The notes: generated from the sequence alone by a model not told the origin. A DNA stretch of 64,000 nt from Sutcliffiella cohnii (GCF_002250055.1 NZ_CP018866.1:2162501-2226500), one strand, 5' to 3'; shown: positions 53,668 through 63,272, counted from the stretch's first letter. Numbers and translations are program-made.

Positions 53668-54327
53668 TTAAGGACTTAAAAAGTGTATATCAACTTTATT
53701 ACTGTTTTCAATTGGCGGTATTACTATTGCCGTATAGCTCGCATTCGCTCTAAGGTTAACCCTATTTAATTCCATTATAACTTCTTTTGTATTTGTGTTT
53801 ATTATTTTTAAATCAACTGTCATCGGTGTTAGTGCTAAATATTGTGTTGTCTCTCGGTAGCTTAAATTAGGGAAAATAATATCTCCGTAAACAACTTTTA
53901 CATCAATACTAGGGGATAATGGAGAATAATGTACAAAACGTAACTGGGACTCCCCAGGTTGTGTGTATAAACTATCAACTTTTTTTAGTAATTCAAATTC
54001 TTCTAGACCAACCAACGATAAAGTATAACAATTGCTCTTTCTAATATTTATCATCCTGCTTGCAAGTAATTGGTTAGTATTCGAAATGTATACATCAATC
54101 TTTTGTTCTCCTTCCTGTAAAGGTATGTAATGACTACTATGTTTAAACATTTTTTCGAGAAGGACTTGTTGGTCGTTTATATATACATCTACACTACCAC
54201 TAGTTGGTGTAGCATTTAAAAACCGTACATAGGAAGTTAGATTATTAGCATGGTTTTTCGTACGATACAATGGTACATAATGCGGCTGGTATCGCTCGTA
54301 TGCACTATAATGATATCGTTTAAGCAT
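53668..54327 (-). CDS. DUF4397 domain protein, 219 aa
   Basis: Two beta-sandwich repeats of DUF4397 are visible: SYVRFLNATPTSGSVDVYIND (about 31-51) and SQLRFVHYSPLSPSIDVKV (about 124-142). The N-terminus is Tyr/His-rich (MLKRYHYSAYERYQPHYVP), with no signal peptide. It is possibly a spore coat or surface protein, judged from composition only. ATG 54327 follows GGGGTG; the longer upstream frame has no ribosome site. Confidence 0.83.
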   Translation of the reverse strand: MLKRYHYSAYERYQPHYVPLYRTKNHANNLTSYVRFLNATPTSGSVDVYINDQQVLLEKMFKHSSHYIPLQEGEQKIDVYISNTNQLLASRMINIRKSNCYTLSLVGLEEFELLKKVDSLYTQPGESQLRFVHYSPLSPSIDVKVVYGDIIFPNLSYRETTQYLALTPMTVDLKIINTNTKEVIMELNRVNLRANASYTAIVIPPIENSNKVDIHFLSP

Positions 54328-54471
54328 CTTAGCACCCCTTATCATTTTTCTATATGATAAAGGATATGCAAAAAAATAAATAACTTGCTGAAATTGGAAA
54401 TTAAGTAAAAGACACTGAAAAAATCCCACTTACCTAATAGGTAAATAGGATGAATGTTTTTGATGTTTTCA

Positions 54472-54711
54472 TTACATTTGTGCACGTTTAATAAATGTAA
54501 TTTCTTCTTCAATTAACCCACATGCTCCACATTGAACTTTGTATTGTGGTCCTTTATACGCTAAATGAAAGGGGTCTAAATTTTCTGAGGAGAACTCGTT
54601 AAGAACTTCTCCAGTTTTTGGATCCATTTTTACACTCGTCGCCTTTTGTTCAATTATATTAAATCGTGATCTATTTGTTTTGCAATTCGGACATAAATAA
54701 GGTCCAGCCAT
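54472..54711 (-). CDS. zinc-ribbon protein, 79 aa
   Basis: Two CxxC pairs, LCPNCK (about 7-10) and QCGACG (about 61-64), are separated by a 50-residue beta segment and make a zinc ribbon. The family name is not recognised. The ribosome site reads GGAGGG before ATG 54711. It lies between the DUF4397 gene and tnrA on the same strand. Confidence 0.75.
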   Translation of the reverse strand: MAGPYLCPNCKTNRSRFNIIEQKATSVKMDPKTGEVLNEFSSENLDPFHLAYKGPQYKVQCGACGLIEEEITFIKRAQM

Positions 54712-54826
54712 GTCAAACCCTCCACCATTTTTTAATTAATATGGGTTAAATATTAAGTAATTATTCCATAAGAAAAAAATATCCTATTGACGAGGGTTAT
54801 TTATTTGGTGAAAGCGTTGCGTAAAG

Positions 54827-55153
54827 TTATTTTCCATCATAATTTTTAAAATGCGCTTGTAATTGACCTTTTAGCATTTGTTTTTTCCAATCTTCTTTTT
54901 GCTTTTCTTTCTTTTTCCATTGTTGTCTTATTTCGTACGTTTGTACCCCATCTTCAATTTGATTTGCTATATCAACTAATCGTTCAACATCTAAAAATGA
55001 ATATTTACGAATGCCAGATGCAGTTCTTGCCGGGAAAATAAGCTTTCTTTCTTCATAATACCGAATTTGTCTCTCAGATAATCCAGTTAATTCCCTAACA
55101 GTGCCTATGGAAATTACTTTCTTTTCTTTATATGATTTATCATCGAAATTCAT
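54827..55153 (-). CDS. tnrA: nitrogen regulator TnrA (MerR family)
   Basis: A 108-residue MerR/GlnR-type regulator. The N-terminus and helix-turn-helix ([32 protein letters not shown]) and the C-terminal [10 protein letters not shown] segment, which binds feedback-inhibited glutamine synthetase in TnrA, match TnrA rather than GlnR. TnrA controls nitrogen genes under limitation by binding TGTNAN7TNACA sites. ATG 55153 has GGAAGTGA upstream; a longer frame to 55174 has none. Confidence 0.93.
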   Translation of the reverse strand: MNFDDKSYKEKKVISIGTVRELTGLSERQIRYYEERKLIFPARTASGIRKYSFLDVERLVDIANQIEDGVQTYEIRQQWKKKEKQKEDWKKQMLKGQLQAHFKNYDGK

Positions 55154-55339
55154 CAAATTCACTTCCAATCTCATAACTTATTTCTATTATAAAATAAATT
55201 AACAGAAAAGTCTGAAGTGATGTTAGAAAATCTAACAATTAATGTATTGCTAACACAGATTCGTGTAAAAACAGCTTACAAAATTAATGTTTATGTCCTC
55301 AGCAAGCTTTACAATTTGTTTAAAAATGGCGGTGAAACT

Positions 55340-55507
55340 ATGAGTAATGAGCTTTCAAAAGCCTTGAACTATGTGAGAAATTACTATATCTCCTATATTA
55401 GTAAAGTTGGAATTAAACTGAGAAAACCATTTGACCAATATACGATTACTGAGCTAAAGAACATCTATGACCAATTAAAGAAAGAAGAAGAACAAAATAA
55501 AAAATAG
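55340..55507 (+). CDS. small basic protein, 55 aa
   Basis: A 55-residue Lys/Tyr-rich, helical protein with the segment KVGIKLRKPFDQYTITELKNIYDQLKKEE. The layout is faintly like the Fur-regulated basic proteins (FbpA family), but I would not assign it. GGCGGTGA precedes ATG 55340. The open frame upstream from 55217 lacks a ribosome site. Confidence 0.55.
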   Translation: MSNELSKALNYVRNYYISYISKVGIKLRKPFDQYTITELKNIYDQLKKEEEQNKK

Positions 55508-55530
55508 CAGTTATAGGCTGCTATTTTTTA
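55502..55530. terminator. terminator shared by convergent genes
   Basis: AAATAGCAG (55502-55510) pairs with CTGCTATTT (55518-55526), followed by T. It overlaps the end of both reading frames. Confidence 0.75.
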
Positions 55531-56441
55531 TTTTCTAGATTATTTAACCCTTTCGTTAATTTCTCAATATTAAGGTTTTCTCCAATTAACACTAAATTTA
55601 AAGGAACTTTAACAATTTCTTTTATATATAACGGTGTACCATATGAGTACTGAAATAAATAAATGCTTGATGTATGTTCAAATTTAAGATAACCTTTAAT
55701 TCGATAAATATTGTCCGGTAAATTTCTAACCCAATTTTCAAATTCATCGAGATCAATCTCATGGGTGAATTGATAAACAAAAGTTCTTAAATTTAATTTT
55801 TCTTGTACGTGGAGTGAATGATGACTTTTACGCTCAACACTGTCTAAACCCTTCCAACTATTTGAAGGGATTTTTGCGAATGTTGTTAGGATATATTTTG
55901 CATTATTATTAATCTGTTGAATTTCAAAAAGAATAGATGATACTTCTGACTCGGAAAGTAAATCTGTTTTATTAATAAGTATAAGGTCAGCATGTTTTAA
56001 TTGTTCTTTTAATAATTGTTGTATTTGAATAGAAAAATTATTTCTATTTTTCCAAGAAAAAACATCTAACAAAGTTATACAGCTAGCTAATTCAATTTTG
56101 TTTGCAAAAACTGGAGAATGTATCGTATCGATTACTTCTATTGGATGGGCTGCACCTGTTGTTTCTATGTAAATAGCATCAAGCTCTTTTAATAAAAGTT
56201 CTTGAAAAGTTGATTCTAATTTATCTTGAATAGTGCAGCAAATGCAACCATCATAAAGTTCAGACAATGGCGTATCATTTGGAACTTGATCAGAGTCAAT
56301 TGATACTTTGCCTAACTCGTTCATAATTACCGCTATTTGTCTTCCTGCTTCTTTTTCCGCTTCGATTATTTGTTTCAATAATGTCGTTTTTCCACTTCCG
56401 AGAAAGCCTGAAAGAACATAAACTTCTACTTTTTTCTTCAT
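55521..56441 (-). CDS. CobW/COG0523 family GTPase
   Basis: A 306-residue G3E GTPase: the Walker A SGFLGSGKTTLL (about 9-20), the metal-binding CxCC motif GCICC (about 68-72), TTGAAHP (switch region), and NKTDLL (guanine specificity). A short C-terminal CobW_C domain follows. These proteins deliver metals, most often zinc, to client enzymes. ATG 56441 is used; the ribosome site GGGAGG is 12 bases upstream, slightly far. No Zur box is evident in the leader. Confidence 0.88.
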   Translation of the reverse strand: MKKKVEVYVLSGFLGSGKTTLLKQIIEAEKEAGRQIAVIMNELGKVSIDSDQVPNDTPLSELYDGCICCTIQDKLESTFQELLLKELDAIYIETTGAAHPIEVIDTIHSPVFANKIELASCITLLDVFSWKNRNNFSIQIQQLLKEQLKHADLILINKTDLLSESEVSSILFEIQQINNNAKYILTTFAKIPSNSWKGLDSVERKSHHSLHVQEKLNLRTFVYQFTHEIDLDEFENWVRNLPDNIYRIKGYLKFEHTSSIYLFQYSYGTPLYIKEIVKVPLNLVLIGENLNIEKLTKGLNNLENKK

Positions 56442-56612
56442 TTCTAATAAAAACCTCCCGTTAACGTTAAGAGCTGTACGGAACATTTTAACATACCCTG
56501 TCTATTTTTTATAGATAACAGATTGGTTTATAAGAACAAACATTTAGGCATTATAGAAAAAGATTGTTATAATATTCAAAGAAACATTAGAAGGATAAAG
56601 GTGGGATTTTAA

Positions 56613-57575
56613 ATGAGTGAAAAGAATTTACAATTAGCGACATTTGCCGGTGGATGCTTTTGGTGTATGGTAAAACCATTTGATGAGCAACCTGGAATTG
56701 AAAAAGTTGTATCTGGATACACAGGCGGCCATAAAGAAAACCCTACTTATAAAGAAGTTTGCTCTGAAACAACAGGTCACTATGAAGCAGTACAAATTAC
56801 ATATAATGAACAATTATTTTCATATGAAAAATTGCTTGAATTATTTTGGCAACAAATAGATCCAACGGATGAAGGCGGGCAATTCCATGATAGAGGCGAT
56901 AGTTATCGAACTGCGATTTTTTATCATACCGAAGAACAAAAAACAGTTGCCGAACAATCAAAACAAGCTTTAGAACATAGCGGAAGATTTAATAAGCCGA
57001 TAGTAACGAAAATATTACCTGCAACGGTATTTTATGAAGCAGAGGATTACCATCAAGATTACTATAAAAAGAATGAGTTTCGCTATAAAATGTATCGTGT
57101 TGGCTCTGGTCGTGATGCTTTTATTAAACAGCATTGGAAAGATGAGGAGAAGGACAGCAAATTAAAAGAAATACTATCACCAATGCAATATGAAGTTACC
57201 CAAAATAATGGAACAGAGCCACCGTTCCGTAATGAATATTGGGACCATACAGAAAACGGGATTTATGTAGATATCGTTTCTGGAGAGCCTCTTTTTAGTT
57301 CATTAGATAAATATGATGCAGGCTGCGGTTGGCCAAGTTTTACAAAACCGATTAATAAACAACAAATAAAAGAGGAAGTTGACGTAAGTCATCGAATGGT
57401 AAGAACCGAAGTTAGGAGTAAAGATGCAGACTCTCACCTCGGTCACGTTTTTGAAGATGGACCGGTTCATTTAGGTGGACTACGTTACTGTATTAACTCT
57501 GCAGCATTACGTTTTGTTCCTTTTGATAAATTAGATGATGAAGGTTACGGCGAATATAAGAATCTTTTTTCTTAA
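56613..57575 (+). CDS. msrAB: fused methionine sulfoxide reductase MsrA-MsrB
   Basis: The N-terminal MsrA domain (about 1-155) has the catalytic Cys in [12 protein letters not shown] (Cys about 13) and repairs Met-S-sulfoxide. The C-terminal MsrB domain (about 170-315) has [14 protein letters not shown] and the catalytic [11 protein letters not shown] (Cys about 301), and repairs the R form. The zinc CxxC pairs of many MsrB proteins are absent, so it is the zinc-free type. AAAGGTGG precedes the ATG. The fusion removes the need for co-transcription. Confidence 0.95.
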   Translation: MSEKNLQLATFAGGCFWCMVKPFDEQPGIEKVVSGYTGGHKENPTYKEVCSETTGHYEAVQITYNEQLFSYEKLLELFWQQIDPTDEGGQFHDRGDSYRTAIFYHTEEQKTVAEQSKQALEHSGRFNKPIVTKILPATVFYEAEDYHQDYYKKNEFRYKMYRVGSGRDAFIKQHWKDEEKDSKLKEILSPMQYEVTQNNGTEPPFRNEYWDHTENGIYVDIVSGEPLFSSLDKYDAGCGWPSFTKPINKQQIKEEVDVSHRMVRTEVRSKDADSHLGHVFEDGPVHLGGLRYCINSAALRFVPFDKLDDEGYGEYKNLFS

Positions 57576-57726
57576 AAATAGTTAACTTAAACCCTTTTTA
57601 AAATAACGATTAGACTCAATTACTAATAATAATTAAATATACATTTACAAAATGGGCATTCGCACATACGGGACAACAACCTAACACATAGTCTACAATG
57701 TAAACTTAAAACAGGAGTGATCAAAT

Positions 57727-57876
57727 ATGCACGACTACTGTTACTACACATATGGATCATGTGGTGGAGGTTATCCGACAGCTGTAGCACCAGCTTATCA
57801 TGGAGGTAATACTTTCGTTTTAATCGTAGTATTATTCATCCTACTAATAATTGTTGGTTCTTGCTATTGTAAGTAA
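57727..57876 (+). CDS. YjcZ-family small sporulation protein, 49 aa
   Basis: A third member of the YjcZ-type set: a Tyr/Cys/Gly-rich start (MHDYCYYTYGSCGGG), then [15 protein letters not shown] and a Cys-rich end (SCYCK). AGGAG lies 9 bases before the ATG. The helix motif is identical to that of the 53444 member over 15 residues. It stands alone after msrAB. Confidence 0.8.
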   Translation: MHDYCYYTYGSCGGGYPTAVAPAYHGGNTFVLIVVLFILLIIVGSCYCK

Positions 57877-57884
57877 TGCCAAAT

Positions 57885-57921
57885 TAACTCCTTAGTGAAA
57901 AGCTAAGGAGTTATTTTTTTT
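57885..57921 (+). terminator. terminator after the third YjcZ-like gene
   Basis: TAACTCCTTAG (57885-57895) pairs with CTAAGGAGTTA (57903-57913), then a T run. Confidence 0.88.
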
Positions 57922-57994
57922 GTATTGTTCGACTAAAATGATGAATAAACAGAAAAACGTATATACTAATACAAATTAAGAAGGAGGAAAATGG

Positions 57995-58114
57995 ATGAAC
58001 CAAAATGATTATGAAATGAAGTTGCTCCACGAAATTTATCGAGAACAGTGGGAAAAAGCCCGAAATAGTAGCAAACCGAAAAAGAGAAAGAAAAAGAAAG
58101 AAAAAAGCAGCTGA
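57995..58114 (+). CDS. small Lys-rich protein, 39 aa
   Basis: A 39-residue protein: an N-terminal amphipathic helix (MNQNDYEMKLLHEIYREQ) and a strongly basic tail (KPKKRKKKKEKSS). AAGGAGG lies 9 bases before ATG 57995. It is probably nucleic-acid or membrane-surface binding, but the function is unknown. A weak hairpin and T run follow at 58104-58140. Confidence 0.6.
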   Translation: MNQNDYEMKLLHEIYREQWEKARNSSKPKKRKKKKEKSS

Positions 58115-58217
58115 CCTAAACTTGGGATAGCTGTTTTTTAATGAAAGAAAACGTTTTATTACACATACATATAATATAGGTACAAAAAAATGTAGATAGA
58201 TGGAGGGGGGAAGTAAA

Positions 58218-59561
58218 ATGGAGCCATCTTATTTAATAAAACCATTATTAGATAAAGACTATCCAGTTATAAGCCATGGTGAAGGGATATATTTATATGA
58301 CATAGCCGGAAATAAATATTTAGATGGTTGCTCTGGAGCTGTAACTGCCAGTATTGGACATAATATTCAATCAGTAATAGAGGCAATGATGGACCAAGCG
58401 AGTAAAGTGTCATTCGTATATCGGTCACAATTTACAAGTGAACCTTCTGAAAAGTTAGCAACGAAGCTCATGGAAATTTCCCCAGGAGATGTAAACTGGT
58501 CCTTTTTCGTAAATAGCGGGACCGAAGCAATAGAAACCGCTATGAAAATAGCTATACAACATTGGCAAGAGATCGGTTTACCACAAAAAACAAAAGTTAT
58601 TTCAAGATGGAATAGTTACCACGGTATTACAATAGGTGCCTTGTCACTATCAGGTTTTACGACTCGTAGAGAGAGGTTTGAATCCTTACTAGAAAAGTCT
58701 CCAATTGTTGAACCACCATACTGCTATCGTTGCCCTTTTGAGGATACTTATCCTAACTGTCAGTTAAAATGTGCCACTGATTTAGAAAGAGCTATTTTAG
58801 ATGTTGGTCCAGACTCCATCGCGGCTTTTATAGCAGAACCAATTGTAGGGGCTGCTGCAGGAGCCATCACTCCTCCTGATGGCTATTACGAAAAAATTAG
58901 AGAAATATGTAATACCTATAACATTTTATTTATAGCAGATGAAGTTATGTCTGGTATAGGAAGAACTGGTGAAATGTTTGCAATTAACCATTGGAAGGTT
59001 GTTCCCGACATTATTTGTATCGGAAAAGGAATGAGTGCTGGCTATACTCCAATTGCTGCAACTTTAGTTAGTAATAAAGTGATAGATCCTATTTTAAGAG
59101 GTTCAAAAATTATTATGAGTGGCCATACTTACAGTGCCAATCCTCAATCAACTGCTGTATCACTAGCAGTTTTACAATATATCGAGCAAAACAATTTAGT
59201 AGAACACGCAGCAATTATAGGAGACTATTTATTTGAAAAACTACAAAAATTAAAAAATGCATACAAAATAATTGGCGATGTAAGAGGAAAGGGTCTATTT
59301 ATTGGAATAGAGTTAGTTGCTGATAAAGTAAAAAAATACCCTTTCAGTTTCGAAAAAGCTGTAACCAAAAGATTAGTTGAAATAGCTCAGTGGAACGGTT
59401 TATTAATATATCCAGCAAATGCAGGTATTGATAATAACGGAGGTGATGCATTTATCATTGCGCCTCCTTTAACGATAACTGAAAAGCAAGTGGACGACTT
59501 AGTTACATTGTTAGATAAAAGTTTAAAACAATTAGAAAGCGAAATGTTATCGGGGGTATAA
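58218..59561 (+). CDS. yodT: class III aminotransferase YodT (lysine/beta-lysine catabolism)
   Basis: A 447-residue PLP-dependent aminotransferase: NSGTEAIETAMK, SRWNSYHGITIGALSLSG, FIAEPIVGAAAGA, ADEVMSGIGRTG and the PLP lysine in ICIGKGMSAGYTP (about 274). A Cys-rich insert (CYRCPFEDTYPNCQLKC, about 169-185) is unusual and could bind metal. The operon order T-S-R-Q-P is the reverse of the B. subtilis yodP-Q-R-S-T order, yet has the same members. GGAGGGGGG precedes ATG 58218. It is first in the operon, with yodS 2 bp later. Confidence 0.9.
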   Translation: MEPSYLIKPLLDKDYPVISHGEGIYLYDIAGNKYLDGCSGAVTASIGHNIQSVIEAMMDQASKVSFVYRSQFTSEPSEKLATKLMEISPGDVNWSFFVNSGTEAIETAMKIAIQHWQEIGLPQKTKVISRWNSYHGITIGALSLSGFTTRRERFESLLEKSPIVEPPYCYRCPFEDTYPNCQLKCATDLERAILDVGPDSIAAFIAEPIVGAAAGAITPPDGYYEKIREICNTYNILFIADEVMSGIGRTGEMFAINHWKVVPDIICIGKGMSAGYTPIAATLVSNKVIDPILRGSKIIMSGHTYSANPQSTAVSLAVLQYIEQNNLVEHAAIIGDYLFEKLQKLKNAYKIIGDVRGKGLFIGIELVADKVKKYPFSFEKAVTKRLVEIAQWNGLLIYPANAGIDNNGGDAFIIAPPLTITEKQVDDLVTLLDKSLKQLESEMLSGV

Positions 59562-59563
59562 CA

Positions 59564-60307
59564 ATGAAACAAGTAGCCAATTCTTTTGGAAAGATAATAG
59601 AAATTGATGATATTATTACTATTTTTAAGGATGGAACCTCTATCATGTTTGGCGGTTTTGGTGGAATTGGGAACCCGCCTACCATTATCAATGCAATTGT
59701 AGATTCAAAAGTTAAAAATCTTACATTGATTGGTAATGATGCTGGATTTCCTACAATAGGAATAGGAAAACTCGTATGTACTGGCCGGGTAAATAAGCTT
59801 ATCGCTTCTCATATAGGTTCTAACCCTGTCGCTGGCCAGTTAATGCATGACGGTCTAATGGAAGTCGAATTTAGTCCCCAAGGTACGTTAGCTGAGCGAA
59901 TTAGAGCAGGCGGTGTAGGACTCGCAGGTATTTTAACAGATACTGGTATTCATAGTGATGTAGTGACAAAAGGAAAACAAACGATTGAATTGAATGAACA
60001 AAAATACTTAGTGGAAACAGCATTAACCGCTGATGTTTCCATATGTTACGCCAAGAAAGCGGACCCTTTTGGAAATTTAATATTTGACAAAAGTGCTAGA
60101 AATACAAATTCTTTAGTTGCGATGGCAGGAAATATTACGATTGTGGAAGTAGATGAAATAGTACCATTAGGAGATTTAAATCCGGAGGAGATTATTACAC
60201 CAGGTATATACGTTGACTATATAATACCGTCAAAAGGGGTGGACTGGAAGTGGGTATGGGAAGAAACGTACGAGAACTCATTGCGAAAAGAGCTGCGAGA
60301 GAAATAA
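59564..60307 (+). CDS. yodS: 3-oxoacid CoA-transferase subunit A (YodS)
   Basis: A 247-residue subunit with the CoA-transferase family I glycine-rich loop FGGFGGIGNPPTIINA (about 29-44) and the acyl-CoA-binding VGLAGILTDTG. It pairs with YodR to move CoA between acyl groups, likely in the breakdown of a lysine-derived acid. It overlaps yodR by 52 bases. Confidence 0.92.
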   Translation: MKQVANSFGKIIEIDDIITIFKDGTSIMFGGFGGIGNPPTIINAIVDSKVKNLTLIGNDAGFPTIGIGKLVCTGRVNKLIASHIGSNPVAGQLMHDGLMEVEFSPQGTLAERIRAGGVGLAGILTDTGIHSDVVTKGKQTIELNEQKYLVETALTADVSICYAKKADPFGNLIFDKSARNTNSLVAMAGNITIVEVDEIVPLGDLNPEEIITPGIYVDYIIPSKGVDWKWVWEETYENSLRKELREK

Positions 60308-60936
60308 GAGCTGGGATGATTGTAAACTTAGGAATAGGTATCCCATCGTTAGTACCGAATTTTATAGGTAGCGATATGAATGTGATGTTTCATGCGGAAA
60401 ATGGAATTTTAGGAATGGGTCCAACACCTTATAAAGGATCTGAGGATGAAAATTTATGTAATGCAGCTGGGTATCCAGTTACAACTATTAAAGGATCTTC
60501 ATTTTTTGATAGTAGTTTAGCATTCGGAATGATCAGAAAAGGGAAATTAGATATTACTATTTTAGGTAGTTTACAAGTTAGTGAAAAGGGAGATTTAGCT
60601 AATTGGATTGTTCCTGGAAAACGTGTACCAGGTATGGGGGGAGCGATGGAACTATCACAAAAGGCAAAAAAAGTAATTGTAGTAATGAACCACACAAATC
60701 GAAATGGAGAAAGTAAAATAGTTCGCAACTGTAGTCTTCCAATAACAACACCTCAATGTGTAAATATGATTATAACAGAAATGGGAGTAATGGAAATTAA
60801 CGATAATGGTATTATGTTAACCGAAGTGATGCCGAGTTATTCTATCGAACATATAATCGAATGTACGGAAGCAAATCTGAAAATCTCACCTCATTTGAAA
60901 GTTGTGATGAGTGAAAGGGAGGATGTTTATGACTAA
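60256..60936 (+). CDS. yodR: 3-oxoacid CoA-transferase subunit B (YodR)
   Basis: A 226-residue subunit: NLGIGIPSLVPNFI near the N-terminus, the active-site Glu in FHAENGILGMGP (about 44), and AAGYPVTTIKGSSFFDSSLAFGMIRKGKLDITILGSLQV. GTG 60250 is an alternative start, but GGAAGTGG fits ATG 60256. It overlaps yodS and also yodQ by 8 bases, so the operon is tightly packed. Confidence 0.92.
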   Translation: MGRNVRELIAKRAAREIRAGMIVNLGIGIPSLVPNFIGSDMNVMFHAENGILGMGPTPYKGSEDENLCNAAGYPVTTIKGSSFFDSSLAFGMIRKGKLDITILGSLQVSEKGDLANWIVPGKRVPGMGGAMELSQKAKKVIVVMNHTNRNGESKIVRNCSLPITTPQCVNMIITEMGVMEINDNGIMLTEVMPSYSIEHIIECTEANLKISPHLKVVMSEREDVYD

Positions 60937-62200
60937 ACAATTTAAGGAAAATATTTATGAATGGATAGATAAAAATGAACAAAAAGCGGTTAAACTTCTT
61001 CAAAGACTAGTACAAGAGAAAAGTGTACAAGGATCTGAAAGCGCAGCACAAGCTATCGTTGTAGAGGTATGTAGAGAACTAGGTTTTCAAATTGACATTT
61101 GGGAACCTAATTTTAAAGAACTTGAACAAAATGAAAACTTCATTTCTAATAGAAAAGATTTTATGAATTCCCCTAATGTTGTTGCCGTAATGAAAGGAAG
61201 CGGAAGTGGTGGAAATTCGATTATTTTAAACGGGCATATAGATGTCGTTCCCGAGGGTGAAGAAAATCAATGGAATGAAGCCCCATACTCTGGTGTTGTA
61301 AAAGAGGGAAAAATATACGGAAGAGGAACAACAGATATGAAAGGTGGAAATGTTGCCTTACTTCTAGCAATGGAAGCCATTCAACAATGCGGAGTAAAAT
61401 TAAAGGGAGATGTAATATTTCAAAGTGTAATCGAGGAAGAAAGTGGTGGCGCAGGTTCATTAGCTACCATCTTGAAAAATTATCATGCAGATGCGGTACT
61501 TATTCCTGAACCTACAAATATGAAAATTTTCCCAAAACAACAAGGTTCCTTATGGTTTAGATTAAAAGTCCATGGAAGGTCTGCCCACGGAGGAACGAGA
61601 TATGAAGGGGTAAGTGCAATTGAGAAATCTGTAACTGTTATGGAATACGTAAAAGACTTAGAGACTTTTAGAAATTCAAAAATAAAAGATCCTTTATATA
61701 GTAATATTCCGATTCCGTTACCAATTAATATCGGAAAAATAGCAGGAGGTAATTGGCCTTCTTCTGTTCCTGATCTAGTAACTGTGGAAGGACGGATAGG
61801 GGTAGGTCCGGACGAAACGATAGAGGAAGTAAAAGCCGAGTTAGCTAATAAATTGGTTTCTTTACAAAAAGAAGATAGTTGGTTTATAGAAAATCCAGTG
61901 GAACTAGAATGGTTTGGGGCTCGTTGGTTACCGGGTTCGATTCCGTTAGATCATTCCTTTTTGCAAGTTTTAAGCAATAATTATTTAGATGTAACGAAAG
62001 AGAAACCAATAGTAGAAGCGTCACCATGGGGAACCGATGGGGGACTATTTACAAACGTAGCAAACATTCCTACTGTAGTTTTTGGTCCAGGGGTAACAGA
62101 AGTAGCACATTATCCTAATGAATATATTGAAATTAAAAAGATGATACAGGCTGCTAAAATTGTAGCAAGTACGTTAGTTGATTGGTGTAAAGTGGAATAA
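60929..62200 (+). CDS. yodQ: M20-family deacetylase/peptidase YodQ
   Basis: A 423-residue M20 metallohydrolase (ArgE/DapE-like): LNGHIDVVPEGEENQWNEAPYSG has the zinc His-Asp pair, GRGTTDMKGGNVALLLA the bridging Asp, and VIEEESGGAGS the catalytic Glu pair. The dimerisation domain lies at about 190-305, and a late His (TEVAHYPNE) is the last ligand. It probably removes an acyl group from an acylated beta-lysine derivative made by AblB, which is inferred from context. GGGAGG precedes ATG 60929. Confidence 0.9.
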   Translation: MTKQFKENIYEWIDKNEQKAVKLLQRLVQEKSVQGSESAAQAIVVEVCRELGFQIDIWEPNFKELEQNENFISNRKDFMNSPNVVAVMKGSGSGGNSIILNGHIDVVPEGEENQWNEAPYSGVVKEGKIYGRGTTDMKGGNVALLLAMEAIQQCGVKLKGDVIFQSVIEEESGGAGSLATILKNYHADAVLIPEPTNMKIFPKQQGSLWFRLKVHGRSAHGGTRYEGVSAIEKSVTVMEYVKDLETFRNSKIKDPLYSNIPIPLPINIGKIAGGNWPSSVPDLVTVEGRIGVGPDETIEEVKAELANKLVSLQKEDSWFIENPVELEWFGARWLPGSIPLDHSFLQVLSNNYLDVTKEKPIVEASPWGTDGGLFTNVANIPTVVFGPGVTEVAHYPNEYIEIKKMIQAAKIVASTLVDWCKVE

Positions 62201-62269
62201 CCAGACTAAAGCTAAGCGTGTTTAGGGAAAATAACATTTCATTATAGATATTATTTGTTACTATATTCT

Positions 62270-62312
62270 ATCCCCCATGGTGTGAGTTTTCCTTAGCCTG
62301 GGGGATCTTCCT
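62270..62312 (+). terminator. hairpin between yodQ and ablB
   Basis: ATCCCCCA (62270-62277) pairs with TGGGGGAT (62299-62306), followed by a T-rich stretch. It may partly separate yodTSRQ from ablB. Confidence 0.6.
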
Positions 62313-62376
62313 TTAAAATTTTCACAAGGGATTATATGGTTTATATAGAAGTGTATGTAAAAGGGAGTGTGATAGA

Positions 62377-63222
62377 ATGACAGTTTATAACAAAGATTAT
62401 TTTGAAAGTAGAGAAGAAGGTATTCTTTTAGAGGGCGTAAAAGATTACTACAATAAAAGATTAATAATTGAAAATATGGATGGAGAATTATCTAGTTTAT
62501 TCGATTATATTAATGCTTTAGAAAAAGAAAATTATGTTGAAAAAATAATTATAAAAGCAAGTCAAGATTATTTATTTCCTCTTCTTAATAAAGGATACAT
62601 ATTAGAGGCATATGTACCAAAATTTTATAGAGGTGAAGACCGATTTTTTATTTGTCGTTATAAAACGCAGGATAGATACCATTCTCCAAATTTCATAAAG
62701 GAAGATGAAATAGTGAACATCGTACAAAATAAAGAAAAGGTGACTGTTACTAGTGAATTAAAAGGTTTTAAATTGGAAAAAGCAACCGTTCATGACGTTG
62801 AAGCGTTAGCAATCCTATATAAACAGGTGTTCACCGTTTATCCAGTCCCAATATTTGACCCAAAATACATAGAAAAACAAATGAAAAATAACACTGTTTT
62901 TTATTATGTAAAAGATGAAACAGAGAAGATAATTGCAGCTGCCTCTGCAGAGATAAATATAGTCGGAAAAAGTGCAGAAATAACCGACTGTGCAACGTTA
63001 CCTAGTAGCAGAAAAGGAGGTTATATGAAGCATATTATAACTTCATTGGAGAATGAGCTAAAGCAGCAAAATATTACGTGTATTTATTCCATCGCTAGAG
63101 CGCAATCTTTTGGAATGAATGCTGTATTGCATCAATTAGATTACACATATACCGGGAGACTGAAAAATAATTGTTATATTTTTGACAAAATAGAAGACAT
63201 GAATATGTGGGTTAAAATTTAA
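62377..63222 (+). CDS. ablB: beta-lysine N6-acetyltransferase (AblB/YodP)
   Basis: A 281-residue GNAT protein of the AblB family: an N-terminal domain (DYFESREEGILLEGVKDYYNKRLIIENM; FYRGEDRFFICRY) and a C-terminal GNAT fold (about 140-275) with the acetyl-CoA loop SSRKGGYMKHI and SIARAQSFGMNAVLHQLDY at the end. With lysine 2,3-aminomutase (kamA/ablA) it makes N-epsilon-acetyl-beta-lysine, an osmolyte. kamA itself is not in the window and may lie just beyond the right edge. GGGAGTG precedes the ATG. Confidence 0.9.
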   Translation: MTVYNKDYFESREEGILLEGVKDYYNKRLIIENMDGELSSLFDYINALEKENYVEKIIIKASQDYLFPLLNKGYILEAYVPKFYRGEDRFFICRYKTQDRYHSPNFIKEDEIVNIVQNKEKVTVTSELKGFKLEKATVHDVEALAILYKQVFTVYPVPIFDPKYIEKQMKNNTVFYYVKDETEKIIAAASAEINIVGKSAEITDCATLPSSRKGGYMKHIITSLENELKQQNITCIYSIARAQSFGMNAVLHQLDYTYTGRLKNNCYIFDKIEDMNMWVKI

Positions 63223-63272
63223 AGTGACTAATTTTCGGCATCTAAACGACAAAAAATAGGCAGGTGATGAAG

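Noticed and set aside
58115..58217. Sigma-54 (-24/-12) promoter before yodT
   Set aside because: No GG-N10-GC pair with suitable flanks is present. The CATACATAT stretch may fit a sporulation sigma factor, but too weakly to list.
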